Of a stretch of DNA of 64,000 nt, positions 15,542 through 23,608 are shown piece by piece (within the stretch, counting starts at the first letter, position 1; each line of letters opens with the position of its first letter). The stretch is from Candidatus Gemmiger stercoripullorum. GTDB taxonomy: Bacteria > Bacillota > Clostridia > Oscillospirales > Ruminococcaceae. The position numbers were made by a program, and so were the translations under genes. The stretch covers positions 1 through 64,000 of the forward strand of contig DWXD01000047.1 in the NCBI GenBank assembly GCA_019119365.1. Reading direction: 5' to 3'. The notes under the pieces are model-generated. The model did not search any database. It saw only the letters and a program-made list of their open reading frames with translations, and had not been told where the DNA came from.

Positions 15542-16309
15542 TTACAAATTGTGCGCCGCATACAGCCACAGTGCCCCGTACACAACCGGCTGGTGCAGCA
15601 TGTAAAGCAGCAGCGTGTGCCGCCCGGCGCAGCACAGCCCGCGCAGCGCGGCGGGCGGCGGGGCCGCGGCGGCGCGCAGGCGTTCGCGCCCGCACAGGCG
15701 GGCGATAAAATACCCGCACCAAAAAAGAAACAGCCACGGCAGCAGCGGGAAATAATCGGCCGAAGAAAAGCGGCTCAAATCCGGCAGGCCGAGCCAGAAC
15801 CAGTTCGGGCGGTACAGCGCCGCGGGCAGCCGTACAAGGCGCAGCCCCTCGAACCCGAGCCAGCCGGACGGCAGCTGGTTGAGCAGCGCGAACGCCGCCG
15901 CCGACACCGCCAGCCCGGCGGCCGGGGGGATGCGCTGCCAGACCGGGCGCAGCAGCGCCGTGAGCACCAGCGCGCAGCCGGTTAAATGCAGCACGCCGAA
16001 CCAGATGGCCTGGCCGGGCAGGAACACCGCCGTGACAATGGTCAGCACCGCGGCGCAGCCGAGCGTGAGCAGGCCGTTTTTAAGCGGCGCGCGCGAAAGC
16101 GTGAAGCTGAACCCGGCGATGAGCAGAAAGCTCCAGCAGATATACTGCTGCCAGATGTGGCAGCCCGGCGCGCTGATACCGTACCAGGCGCAGGGCAGGC
16201 CAAAGACATAGACCCAGTCGTACAGCGCGTGGTAGGCGACCATGTTGACAAGGGCCAGGCCGCGCAGCGCATCCAGCTGCCACAGCCGCGGCCCGGTACG
16301 GTGGGGCAT
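15542..16309 (-). CDS. DUF1624 membrane protein (heparan-alpha-glucosaminide acetyltransferase-like)
   Basis: A 255-residue protein with about eight membrane helices. The N-terminal RLWQLDALRGLALVNMVAYH is the characteristic DUF1624 / acyltransferase-3-like start, in which the Arg-Gly and His residues line the acyl-transfer path. The C-terminal helices end with LLYMLHQPVVYG, another family hallmark. The ATG at 16309 is chosen because GGGAGG lies just upstream. Members are thought to acylate sugars or cell-envelope polymers across the membrane, but few are characterised. It is a single gene between rpsU and a divergent HAD phosphatase. Confidence 0.8.
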   Translation of the reverse strand: MPHRTGPRLWQLDALRGLALVNMVAYHALYDWVYVFGLPCAWYGISAPGCHIWQQYICWSFLLIAGFSFTLSRAPLKNGLLTLGCAAVLTIVTAVFLPGQAIWFGVLHLTGCALVLTALLRPVWQRIPPAAGLAVSAAAFALLNQLPSGWLGFEGLRLVRLPAALYRPNWFWLGLPDLSRFSSADYFPLLPWLFLFWCGYFIARLCGRERLRAAAAPPPAALRGLCCAGRHTLLLYMLHQPVVYGALWLYAAHNL

Positions 16310-16392
16310 CGCGCCCGCCTCCCTTCCCTGTTGGGGTTTCATCCGTCCCATCATAGCGCGGGCGGCGGCAAACGTCAAGCGGGGGCGGGGCA

Positions 16393-16421
16393 TTGCAGGA
16401 TGGCAAAAAATGCGGTAGAAT
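16393..16421 (+). promoter_or_regulatory. Promoter of the Cof-type phosphatase gene
   Basis: TTGCAG (16393-16398), 17-bp spacer, TAGAAT (16416-16421). Confidence 0.7.
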
Positions 16422-16463
16422 ATTTGGTGAAAATGACGGTTGCGAAGCAGAAGGGAGACGCCT

Positions 16464-17306
16464 ATGCCCCACTGGGATATCCGCCTGGTCGCGCTTGACC
16501 TGGACGGCACGGTTTTTGACGATGAAAAAAACATCAGCCCGCGCACGCTGCGGGCTTTCCGCGCAGCGCTGGACCGCGGCGTTGACGTGATCCCCGCCAC
16601 CGGGCGGCAGGCCGCGGGCGTGCCGGAGGAATTTTTGCACATGCCCGGCGTGCGTTATGCGCTGACCGCCAACGGCGCCAGCTTGGTGGAGCTGGCCACC
16701 GGGCGCAGCGTGGTGCGCCTGCCGTTTGACGACGCGCTGGCCCGGGCCGTGCTGGCGGCGCTGCGGCCGTTTGGCGGCGTGCTGGGCATTTTTATTGACG
16801 GCGGCTGCTGCGCCGACGCCGACAGCGCCGCGCGCATGGAGGATGTCTGCCCGCCCGCGCTGCTGCCCTATGTGCGGGCCAGCCGCCATGTTGTGCCCGA
16901 CCTGCCCGCCTATATGGCGGCGCACAGCGGCCAGGTGGAAAAGTTCAGCATCCTGTACCCGGACGACACTGTCCGCGACGCAGCCAAAGCCGCGCTGGCG
17001 GCGGCCTGCCCGGGGGTGGAGATCACCAGCAGCATGCCGCGCAACCTGGAAGTGAACGCCCCCGGTGTGAACAAGGGGCGCGGCCTGCTGGCGCTGGCGG
17101 CCGAACTGGGGCTGGACCGCCGCCAGGTGATGGCCTGCGGCGACAGCGGCAACGACCTGGAGATGATCCGCGCCGCCGGGCTGGGCGTGGCGATGGGCAA
17201 CGCCAGCCCCGACGTGCTGGCCGCCGCCGACGTGATCACGCTGGACAACAACCACGACGGCGTCGCCGCCGCCATAGAGACCTATGTGCTGCACCAGACA
17301 CGGTAA
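16464..17306 (+). CDS. Cof-type HAD-IIB hydrolase
   Basis: A 280-residue HAD phosphatase with a C2B cap. Motif I is ALDLDGTVFDDEKN (about 10-23), motif II PATGRQ (about 51-56), and the C-terminal motif ACGDSGNDLEMIRAAGLGVAMGNA (about 225-248) binds magnesium and reports on the Cof family. These enzymes hydrolyse sugar phosphates, FMN or pyridoxal phosphate with broad specificity. The ATG at 16464 follows AAGGGAG. It is a single-gene unit with promoter and terminator; the substrate cannot be predicted. Confidence 0.88.
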   Translation: MPHWDIRLVALDLDGTVFDDEKNISPRTLRAFRAALDRGVDVIPATGRQAAGVPEEFLHMPGVRYALTANGASLVELATGRSVVRLPFDDALARAVLAALRPFGGVLGIFIDGGCCADADSAARMEDVCPPALLPYVRASRHVVPDLPAYMAAHSGQVEKFSILYPDDTVRDAAKAALAAACPGVEITSSMPRNLEVNAPGVNKGRGLLALAAELGLDRRQVMACGDSGNDLEMIRAAGLGVAMGNASPDVLAAADVITLDNNHDGVAAAIETYVLHQTR

Positions 17307-17319
17307 ACAACAGCCAAAA

Positions 17320-17355
17320 CGCGGCCCCGCCGGGCAGAAGACCGGCGGGGCCGCG
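17320..17355. terminator. Bidirectional terminator between Cof phosphatase and aldose epimerase genes
   Basis: Perfect 14-bp arms CGCGGCCCCGCCGG (17320-17333) and CCGGCGGGGCCGCG (17342-17355). The minus strand continues with TTTTGGCTGTT, so it mainly ends the uxaA-epimerase transcript. Confidence 0.8.
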
Positions 17356-17371
17356 TGGTGTTTGGGGTGGG

Positions 17372-18244
17372 TTATTCGATCGTGACGGACCAGGCGAAGG
17401 TGCTTTCGGCGCCGGGGGCGAGCTCTTCGTGCTTGCCCGCCTCGTTGACGCTGTTGGCCCAGCCGTTCCAGGGTTCCATGCAGACAAAGCTCTCGGCGCT
17501 CTGCTGCCAGAGGATGGCTTTGCCGAACTTGGCTTCGTCAAAGGCGACCGTGACCTTGTGGCCGTTGCCGGAATCGGAGAGCACCATCGGGCTCTTGACG
17601 CCGGTCAGCAGGCGGGTGGAGTCGGCCGCGCCGGGGGTCTTGGTCAGCGTGATCTGCGCGGGGGCGGCAGGCTGCGGGCCGGTCGGGCTTTCGGAGCAGG
17701 TAGCGGCCGTGATGTCAAAGCGCACGTTTTCCAGCGCGCTGGTGGCAAAATAGGGGTGGAAGCCGACGCTGAACGGCAGGGGCTTGTCGCCGGTGTTGGC
17801 GACGGTCAGGGCCAGGTGCGCGGTGTTGCCCGCGAGGGTGTAGCGCATGGTCAGCTTGAAATCAAACGGATAGCAGAACTTGGTCAGGCCGTTGGGGGTC
17901 AGCGTCAGTTCAATGGCCTCGTCGTCCGCTTTGGCCACCTGCCAGGGCAGCAGGTCGGCAAAGCCGTGGATCTCGATGGGGTAGGCCTGGCCGCCGAAAA
18001 TATGCACGCCGCCGTCCGGCTTGCTGCAGCTGGGGAACAGGATGGGGATGCCGCAGCGCGGGCGGTCGGTCGATTCAAAGTTTTTGTCGCGCAGCCAGAG
18101 GTACTCCTCGCCATCCTTTGTGAACGAGGTCGCCATGCCGCCCTTCTCCGGCGTAACGGTGAGGGCATAGGGGCCATCGGTGAGGGTGAGGGTCTTGTAG
18201 CAGGCTTCGTACTTTTGATAGGTACCGGTGGACAATGTCGACAT
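17372..18244 (-). CDS. Aldose 1-epimerase (galactose mutarotase) family protein
   Basis: A 290-residue beta-sandwich protein of the mutarotase superfamily. GIPILFPS (about 65-72), IHGFADLLPW (about 92-101; His and Asp) and PFSVGFHPYF (about 157-166; the catalytic His) are visible, and FVCMEPWNGWANSVN (about 253-267) carries the expected Glu. This pattern is closer to the YeaD/LacX-type branch than to classical GalM. It follows uxaA by 30 bp on the same strand, so it probably interconverts anomers of a sugar or sugar acid in the hexuronate pathway. The precise sugar is not determinable. Confidence 0.85.
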   Translation of the reverse strand: MSTLSTGTYQKYEACYKTLTLTDGPYALTVTPEKGGMATSFTKDGEEYLWLRDKNFESTDRPRCGIPILFPSCSKPDGGVHIFGGQAYPIEIHGFADLLPWQVAKADDEAIELTLTPNGLTKFCYPFDFKLTMRYTLAGNTAHLALTVANTGDKPLPFSVGFHPYFATSALENVRFDITAATCSESPTGPQPAAPAQITLTKTPGAADSTRLLTGVKSPMVLSDSGNGHKVTVAFDEAKFGKAILWQQSAESFVCMEPWNGWANSVNEAGKHEELAPGAESTFAWSVTIE

Positions 18245-18274
18245 TGTTTTCTGCCTCCTTTACTGCTTGCAGTG

Positions 18275-19765
18275 TCACAGCGTGACGCCCTGTTTGAAGA
18301 TGGCGATCTGGCGGTGTCCGTGGCGCTCCGCGCAGGTCGGTTGGCCGTCCGCCGTCTTTATGACTAAATCATACAGCCCGCGGGCGGTTTCGTCAATGGT
18401 CATTTTGCCGGTGGCGACGGCGCCCGCGTCAAAGTCGATCCAGGCGGGTTTGGCGGCGGCCAGGCGGCTGTTGGTGGCGATCTTGAGGGTGGGGACCGGC
18501 GCGCCGAACGGCGTGCCGCGCCCGGTGGAGAACAGGATCAGCTGCGCGCCGGCCGCCGCCAGCGCCGTGGCCGAAACAAGGTCATTGCCGGGGCCGTCCA
18601 AAAGGTTGAGCCCGCGCGCCGTGACCGTACCGCCGTATTCGAGGACACCGGCGATGGGCGCGCTGCCGCCTTTCTGCACGCAGCCGCAGGATTTGTCTTC
18701 CAGCGTGGTGATGCCGCCCGCGCGGTTGCCGGGGCTGGGGTTTTCGTAGACCGTTTCGCCGTGGGCGAGGAAATAGTCCTTGAAGCCGTTGAGCATGGCG
18801 GCGGCTTTGTCAAAGACAGCGCGGGTTTGGCAGCGGTCCATCAGGAAGCCTTCGGCCCCGAACATCTCGGGCACTTCGGTCAGGATGGCCGTGCCGCCGC
18901 AGGCGCACAGCGCGTCCGAAAAGCGGCCGATGACCGGGTTGGCCGTGACGCCGGACAGGCCGTCCGACCCGCCGCACTTGAGCCCGACGACCAGCTCGCT
19001 GACCGGCAGCGGTTCGCGGCGGGCCTGCGCGGCGTGGGCGGCCAGCTCTTTGAGCAGCGCGCGCCCGGCGGCCATCTCGTCGGGGACGTCCTGGCAGGTC
19101 AGGAACTTGACGCGGGCGGGGTCGAAGGGACCGAGCTCCGCTTCAAACTGTTCGCGGGTCAGGTTTTCGCAGCCGAGCGAGAGCACCAGCACGCCGCCCG
19201 CGTGGGGGTGGCGGGCCAGCGCGGCCAGCAGCCTGCGGGTGCGGGCATGGTCCGCCCCGGTCTGGCTGCAGCCGTAGGGGTGCGGGAAGGCGTACAGGCC
19301 GTCGATGCTGCCGGTGACAAGGTCCTGGTTTTCCCGCGCGAGAGCCTCGGCGCAGCCGTTGACGCAGCCGACCGTGGGCAGCACCCAGATCTCGTTGCGG
19401 ATGGCCGCGCGGCCGTCCGCCCGCCGGTAGCCGGAAAACGTCCCGGGCGTCTGCGGCGGCAGCGGGCGGGCTGCGGGGCGGTAGGTATATTCGACCGTGC
19501 CGGACAGGTTGGTGGCCAGGTTGTGGGTGTGCACCCAGGCCCCGGGCGGGATGGCGGCGGTGGCGTGGCCGATGGGAAATCCGTATTTGACGGCGTTCTC
19601 CCCCGCCGCGATGGGCCGCACGGCCAGCTTGTGGCCCTGGGGGATGTCCCCGGCCGCAACGACGGTCAGGCCCAGGTCCGGCAGGGCGACCGCCGTGCCT
19701 TTGGCGATGGGCTGCAGCGCCACGGCGACGTTATCCGCCGGGTGGATGTGGATGGCGAGAGACAT
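18275..19765 (-). CDS. uxaA: Altronate dehydratase
   Basis: Converts D-altronate to 2-keto-3-deoxygluconate in galacturonate degradation, in the cytoplasm, using an iron or manganese centre. The 496-residue protein has the usual two-part build: an N-terminal SAF domain (residues 1 to about 90) and the large catalytic domain with GYRRADGRAAIRNE, GCENLTREQFE, LKCGGSDGLSGVTANP and a conserved Cys motif DKSCGCVQKGG. The ATG at 19765 has AAAGGAG in front of it. It is the first gene of a two-gene unit with the mutarotase-like gene. The remaining galacturonate enzymes (UxaB, UxaC) lie a few kilobases away beyond an ABC exporter. Confidence 0.95.
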   Translation of the reverse strand: MSLAIHIHPADNVAVALQPIAKGTAVALPDLGLTVVAAGDIPQGHKLAVRPIAAGENAVKYGFPIGHATAAIPPGAWVHTHNLATNLSGTVEYTYRPAARPLPPQTPGTFSGYRRADGRAAIRNEIWVLPTVGCVNGCAEALARENQDLVTGSIDGLYAFPHPYGCSQTGADHARTRRLLAALARHPHAGGVLVLSLGCENLTREQFEAELGPFDPARVKFLTCQDVPDEMAAGRALLKELAAHAAQARREPLPVSELVVGLKCGGSDGLSGVTANPVIGRFSDALCACGGTAILTEVPEMFGAEGFLMDRCQTRAVFDKAAAMLNGFKDYFLAHGETVYENPSPGNRAGGITTLEDKSCGCVQKGGSAPIAGVLEYGGTVTARGLNLLDGPGNDLVSATALAAAGAQLILFSTGRGTPFGAPVPTLKIATNSRLAAAKPAWIDFDAGAVATGKMTIDETARGLYDLVIKTADGQPTCAERHGHRQIAIFKQGVTL

Positions 19766-19834
19766 AAACAGTGGCTCCTTTATCACATGATATCAAAAAA
19801 ACAATCGCAGCCGGGCACGCGGGCGCCGCACGGC

Positions 19835-19863
19835 TTGCTTGCCGCCCGGATGTGTGCTATAGT
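19835..19863 (+). promoter_or_regulatory. Promoter of the leader peptide - ABC exporter transcript
   Basis: TTGCTT (19835-19840), 17-bp spacer, TATAGT (19858-19863) with an extended TGC. The transcript would begin near 19870, leaving about 140 nt of leader before the exporter gene. Confidence 0.75.
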
Positions 19864-19920
19864 GGAGGCGGGCCGCCCGGACGGCGGCTTCCCGGAATTT
19901 TTCAGAAAGGAGAACCGAAC

Positions 19921-19977
19921 ATGAAAACTGCCATGAACAAAACGAAAGCCGCTCTTTGGAGGGTCGTTCTGTTGTAA
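19921..19977 (+). CDS. 18-residue leader peptide upstream of the ABC exporter
   Basis: An ATG with a near-ideal ribosome site (AAAGGAG, 19906-19912, 8-nt spacing) opens an 18-codon reading frame, MKTAMNKTKAALWRVVLL, ending at TAA (19975-19977), 33 bp before the exporter start. The peptide resembles regulatory leaders, for example BmrB before BmrCD of Bacillus subtilis, more than a functional protein. Its last codons form one strand of an RNA stem (19958-19967), and the following leader can fold so as to hide the exporter's ribosome site. Translation of the peptide is well supported by its ribosome site; the regulatory role is inferred. Confidence 0.65.
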   Translation: MKTAMNKTKAALWRVVLL

Positions 19978-20006
19978 GCTGACGGCCCTCCGCCATGACA
20001 CGGAGG
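19958..20006 (+). promoter_or_regulatory. Attenuator-like alternative RNA stems controlling the exporter ribosome site
   Basis: Strand 1 (19958-19967, GGAGGGTCGT) pairs over 10 bp with strand 2 (19982-19991, ACGGCCCTCC; one G-U). Part of strand 2 (19987-19992, CCTCCG) can instead pair with strand 3 (20001-20006, CGGAGG), which contains the exporter's Shine-Dalgarno sequence. The two folds are mutually exclusive, and the leader-peptide stop codon lies in the loop of the first. This is the layout of a translational attenuator. Confidence 0.6.
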
Positions 20007-20010
20007 ACCT

Positions 20011-21762
20011 ATGGCATCTCAATTCACAAAACCAAGGCTCAAGAAATTCCTTTCTTATTACCGCCCGCACCGCCGCATCTTTCTGACGGACCTGTTTTTT
20101 GCGCTGCTGAGCGCGGGCTGCACGCTGCTGATCCCGCTTGTGTCCGGGTATATGACCGGCACGGTGCTGGCGCAGTGGGGCGCGGGCGCGGCGCAAAAGC
20201 TGCTGGCGGCCGCGCTGCTGCTGGCGGCGCTGGCGGCGGTGAAGGTGGCCAGCAACGTGATCTACGCCTATTTCGGCCACGCGATGGGCGCCAAGATGGA
20301 ACAGACGATGCGCGAGGAACTGTTCCGGCATTATGAATCGCTCTCGTTCGGGTTCCACGCCCGCAACGGTACCGGCCGATTGATGACGGTGCTCTCCAAC
20401 GACCTGAGCAACATGACCGAGCTGTTCCACCACGGGCCGGAGGACCTGCTGATGACGGCGGTCAAGTTTGCCGGCGCGTTTGCCATCATGCTCCGCCTGC
20501 ATGTTCCGCTGACGCTGCTCGTCTTTGCGGCGCTGCCCTTGCTGGGGCTGGCCACGCTGCACGCCGACCGGCGGATGGAAGCCTGCCAGCTGGAAAACCG
20601 GCGGCAGCTGTCCGACATGAACGAGTATGCGGAGGATACGCTTTCGGGCATCCGCACCGTCATCGCCTTTGGCAAGGAGGACGCGCACGCCGCGCGCTTT
20701 GCGCAGAAAAACCGGCGCTACACCGCAGGCAAATGCCTGTATTACAAGCTGGAAGCCGAATTTTACGAAACATTGCGGGCCTACCCGCAGCTGCTGACGA
20801 CGCTGGTGGTCATCTTCGGTTCGCTGTTCATCACCGGCGGCAGTTTGAGCGCGGCCACGCTGGTCACGTTCCTGCTGTATGCCGGGACGCTGTCGGAGCC
20901 GATCAACACACTCTTAAACTTCCTCAACCTGTTTGAGCAGGGCAAGGCGAGCTTCATCCGCTTTATGGAGATGATCGAGCTGCGCCCCGCCGTGGCCGAA
21001 CCGGAACACCCGGCGGCGCTGCCGCACCCGAAGGGAGACATCCGCTTTGAGCATGTTTCCTTCCACTATGAAGATTCGGACGAAAACGTGCTGGAGGATG
21101 TTTCGTTTTGCATCGGCGGCGGGCAGACCGTCGCCGATGCCGGGAGCTCCGGCATCGGCAAGACGACCGTCGTCTCGCTGATCGCGCGGTTTTACGACGC
21201 CTGCAGCGGCCGGGTCCTGATCGACGGGGCGGACATCCGCACGCTTTCACTGCGCACGCTGCGGCAGACGGTCGGCATTGTGCAGCAGGAGGTGTACATC
21301 TTCAACGGCACCATCCGCGAAAACATCCGCTACGGCCGCGAAGACGCCACCGACGCCGAGATCGTTGAGGCCGCCAAGCTGGCCGGGCTGCACGGGTTCA
21401 TCACCTCGCTCGCACACGGCTATGACAGCCTGGTGGGCACAAAGGGGATTATGCTGTCCGGCGGGCAGCGGCAGCGGCTGAGCATTGCGCGGCTGTTTTT
21501 GAAGGACCCGAAGATCCTGATCCTGGACGAAGCAACGAGCGCGCTGGATTACGAGAGCGAGGCCGTTGTGCAGCGCTCGATCGAGCGGCTGAAGAAGGAC
21601 CGCACGACCATCCTCATCGCGCACCGGCTTTCGACGGTGCGCAGCGCGGACCAAATTTTTGTGCTGGCCGACCGGCGCATTGCCGAAGCGGGCACACACG
21701 AGGCGCTGCTGCGCCGGGACGGCGTCTATGCCCGGCTGTGCCGTTTGGGGCACCTGCAGTAA
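20011..21762 (+). CDS. ABC exporter, fused membrane and ATPase domains (MsbA/BmrA type)
   Basis: A 583-residue half-transporter. Six membrane helices lie in residues about 20-305 (TMD type 1). The ATPase has Walker A DAGSSGIGKTT (about 375-385), a Q-loop near GIVQQEVYIF, the signature LSGGQRQRLS (about 482-491), Walker B ILILDEATSALD and the switch His in LIAHRLSTV. It should work as a homodimer, since no second half-gene is adjacent. Exporters of this type move lipids, peptides or drugs outward. The leader peptide and alternative stems upstream suggest induction by a ribosome-acting compound, which would point to a drug exporter. It is flanked by uronate genes but is probably unrelated to them. 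Confidence 0.9.
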   Translation: MASQFTKPRLKKFLSYYRPHRRIFLTDLFFALLSAGCTLLIPLVSGYMTGTVLAQWGAGAAQKLLAAALLLAALAAVKVASNVIYAYFGHAMGAKMEQTMREELFRHYESLSFGFHARNGTGRLMTVLSNDLSNMTELFHHGPEDLLMTAVKFAGAFAIMLRLHVPLTLLVFAALPLLGLATLHADRRMEACQLENRRQLSDMNEYAEDTLSGIRTVIAFGKEDAHAARFAQKNRRYTAGKCLYYKLEAEFYETLRAYPQLLTTLVVIFGSLFITGGSLSAATLVTFLLYAGTLSEPINTLLNFLNLFEQGKASFIRFMEMIELRPAVAEPEHPAALPHPKGDIRFEHVSFHYEDSDENVLEDVSFCIGGGQTVADAGSSGIGKTTVVSLIARFYDACSGRVLIDGADIRTLSLRTLRQTVGIVQQEVYIFNGTIRENIRYGREDATDAEIVEAAKLAGLHGFITSLAHGYDSLVGTKGIMLSGGQRQRLSIARLFLKDPKILILDEATSALDYESEAVVQRSIERLKKDRTTILIAHRLSTVRSADQIFVLADRRIAEAGTHEALLRRDGVYARLCRLGHLQ

Positions 21763-21789
21763 AACAGTTTATACGCCAACTTCTATGAA

Positions 21790-21830
21790 AAAACGGGGCG
21801 GGGCCGCCAGAGGCTCCGCCCTGTTCTGTT
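21790..21830. terminator. Bidirectional terminator between ABC exporter and uxaB
   Basis: GC-rich stem (about 21794-21805 with 21812-21822) flanked by AAAAAA on the left (T run on the minus strand, ending uxaB) and TGTTTT on the right. Confidence 0.7.
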
Positions 21831-23327
21831 TTATGCCAGGCAGGCGGCGAAGGCGGCGAGCGCGCCTTTTTCGCGGATCAGGGTCAGGTTTTGGACCGTG
21901 GCGGCTTCGAGCCCGGGCACGGCGGTCAGGTCCTGCCCCCAGAACGCTTGGTTCGCCAGCACGGCGCGCACGAGCGCGGGGACCGCGTCGTCTTTGTGCG
22001 CGGCATAGAATTCGAGCACCGGGCGGTCGTCGCAGACGGTGTACGCGCCGCCGCCCGGGCGGCGGCAGACAAGGCCCTGTTCGGTCAGCGCCTGGACGTC
22101 GTTTGTATAAAAGGCGATGTACGCCGCCAGGCTCAGCGTCAGGCAGGGCGGCAGGCTGCCGTTGGCGGCGGCGTATTCCAGCAGCGACGGCATGTTGCGC
22201 GCCCGCCATTTGGAGGTCGAGTTGAGCGAGATGCTCAGCAGCGCATGGTCCACAAAGGGGTTGTTGAAACGGTCCTCGACCGCGGCGGCGAACCGCAGGC
22301 AATCGTCCCGGTCCAGCGGCAGGATGGGCACGATCTCCTGCCGCAGCATCCGGTTCATAAACGCGCGGATCGTATCATTGCGCATGCAGTCGCGCACAAT
22401 GTCGAACCCGGCCAGGTACGCCCCGGGCACAAACCCGGTGTGCGCGCCGTTCAAAATGCGCACCTTGCGTTTCTTGTAGGGGGTCACGTCGGGCACAACC
22501 GGGGAGTTGAGCCCCGCGGCTTTGAACGGCAGGCGGTCGGCCAGCCAGGCGGGGCCTTCGATGTTCCAGACGCCGAACACCTCGCCAACGTCGATAAGTT
22601 CGTCGTGGTAGCCGTTTTCGGCGTCGAGACGGGCGGCCTCGGCGGCGTCGCGGATGCGGCCGGGCACAATGCGGTCGACAAGCGTCGAGCAGAACGTACA
22701 GGCGCCGTGCACCCAGGCGCGGAAATCCGCTTCCAGCCCCCACTGGCGGATATATTCATCGACACAGCGCAGCAGTTCCTTGCCGTTTTCGTCAATGAGC
22801 TCGCAGGAGAGCACGATCACGCCCGGCTTGCCCGCCTGCCAGCGCGCATGGAGCACCTGGGTCAGCTTGGCCGGGAAGGAGGCGGGCGGGCAGTCCGCCT
22901 TGCGGCAGGCCGGGTCATAGGCGATGCCGGCTTCGGTCGTGTTGGATACGATGATCTCGAGATCGTCCGATACGGCCACCGCCAGCATCGCCGCGTAGCC
23001 GTCCTGCGTATACGGGTCAAGGCAGCGGGAAACGCTGGAGATCACGCGCTTTTCGCTGACCGCGCGCCCGTCCTGCCGCCCGCGCAGGTAGAGCGTGTAC
23101 AGCCCCTGCTGGGCGTTGATGGCCCCGGCCAGGCCGGTGGGAATCGGCTGCACAAGGCAGCATTTTCCGTTCCAGCCCGCGCGCTCGTTGGCAAGGTCGA
23201 ACCAGGTATCGGCAAAGGCGCGCAGGAAGTTGCCCTCGCCGAACTGCAGGACCTTTTCAGGCGCATCCCGCAAAATATAGCCCGTGTAGCCGCTTTTTTG
23301 CAGGACTTCATAGTTGAGTGTTTCCAT
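21831..23327 (-). CDS. uxaB: Tagaturonate reductase (altronate oxidoreductase)
   Basis: NADH-dependent reduction of D-tagaturonate to D-altronate in galacturonate breakdown. The 498-residue protein belongs to the mannitol dehydrogenase family. The nucleotide-binding N-terminal part has VLQFGEGNFLRAF (about 26-38). The catalytic domain has KVRILNGAHTGF (about 290-301), where the Lys and His are conserved, and NNPFVDHALLSISLNSTSKW (about 354-373), typical of UxaB as opposed to UxuB or mannitol dehydrogenase. It is transcribed divergently from uxaC over a 281-bp region holding promoters for both. Confidence 0.92.
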   Translation of the reverse strand: METLNYEVLQKSGYTGYILRDAPEKVLQFGEGNFLRAFADTWFDLANERAGWNGKCCLVQPIPTGLAGAINAQQGLYTLYLRGRQDGRAVSEKRVISSVSRCLDPYTQDGYAAMLAVAVSDDLEIIVSNTTEAGIAYDPACRKADCPPASFPAKLTQVLHARWQAGKPGVIVLSCELIDENGKELLRCVDEYIRQWGLEADFRAWVHGACTFCSTLVDRIVPGRIRDAAEAARLDAENGYHDELIDVGEVFGVWNIEGPAWLADRLPFKAAGLNSPVVPDVTPYKKRKVRILNGAHTGFVPGAYLAGFDIVRDCMRNDTIRAFMNRMLRQEIVPILPLDRDDCLRFAAAVEDRFNNPFVDHALLSISLNSTSKWRARNMPSLLEYAAANGSLPPCLTLSLAAYIAFYTNDVQALTEQGLVCRRPGGGAYTVCDDRPVLEFYAAHKDDAVPALVRAVLANQAFWGQDLTAVPGLEAATVQNLTLIREKGALAAFAACLA

Positions 23328-23363
23328 GGCAGCGTTCCTCCCGCGCAGTTTGTGTACCCTCTC

Positions 23364-23392
23364 ATTCTAGCCGCGCCGCCCCGCAGCGTCAA
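23364..23392 (-). promoter_or_regulatory. uxaB promoter
   Basis: On the minus strand, TTGACG (23392-23387), 17-bp spacer, TAGAAT (23369-23364). Confidence 0.65.
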
Positions 23393-23517
23393 GGTCTGCC
23401 GCGGCGGCAGCGCACATATTTTGCTCTCTTGCCCGCAGGGGTCCGCTTTCCGCATTTTGCACAAGGCGCGCGCCGAATTTTTGTTTGGTATTTTTGTGGC
23501 TGCGCAATTTTTGCAAC

Positions 23518-23546
23518 TTGTTCCGCTGCGCCGAACTATGTATAAT
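23518..23546 (+). promoter_or_regulatory. uxaC promoter
   Basis: TTGTTC (23518-23523), 17-bp spacer, consensus TATAAT (23541-23546), 62 bp before the uxaC start. The intervening DNA to the uxaB promoter is AT-rich and is the natural place for a shared uronate operator, though no clear palindrome was found. Confidence 0.65.
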
Positions 23547-23608
23547 GATAACAAAGCCCACAGTACCGGGCCGGGCGCCCCGGCCCGCCGACAAAGGAGA
23601 TTTGCGAT

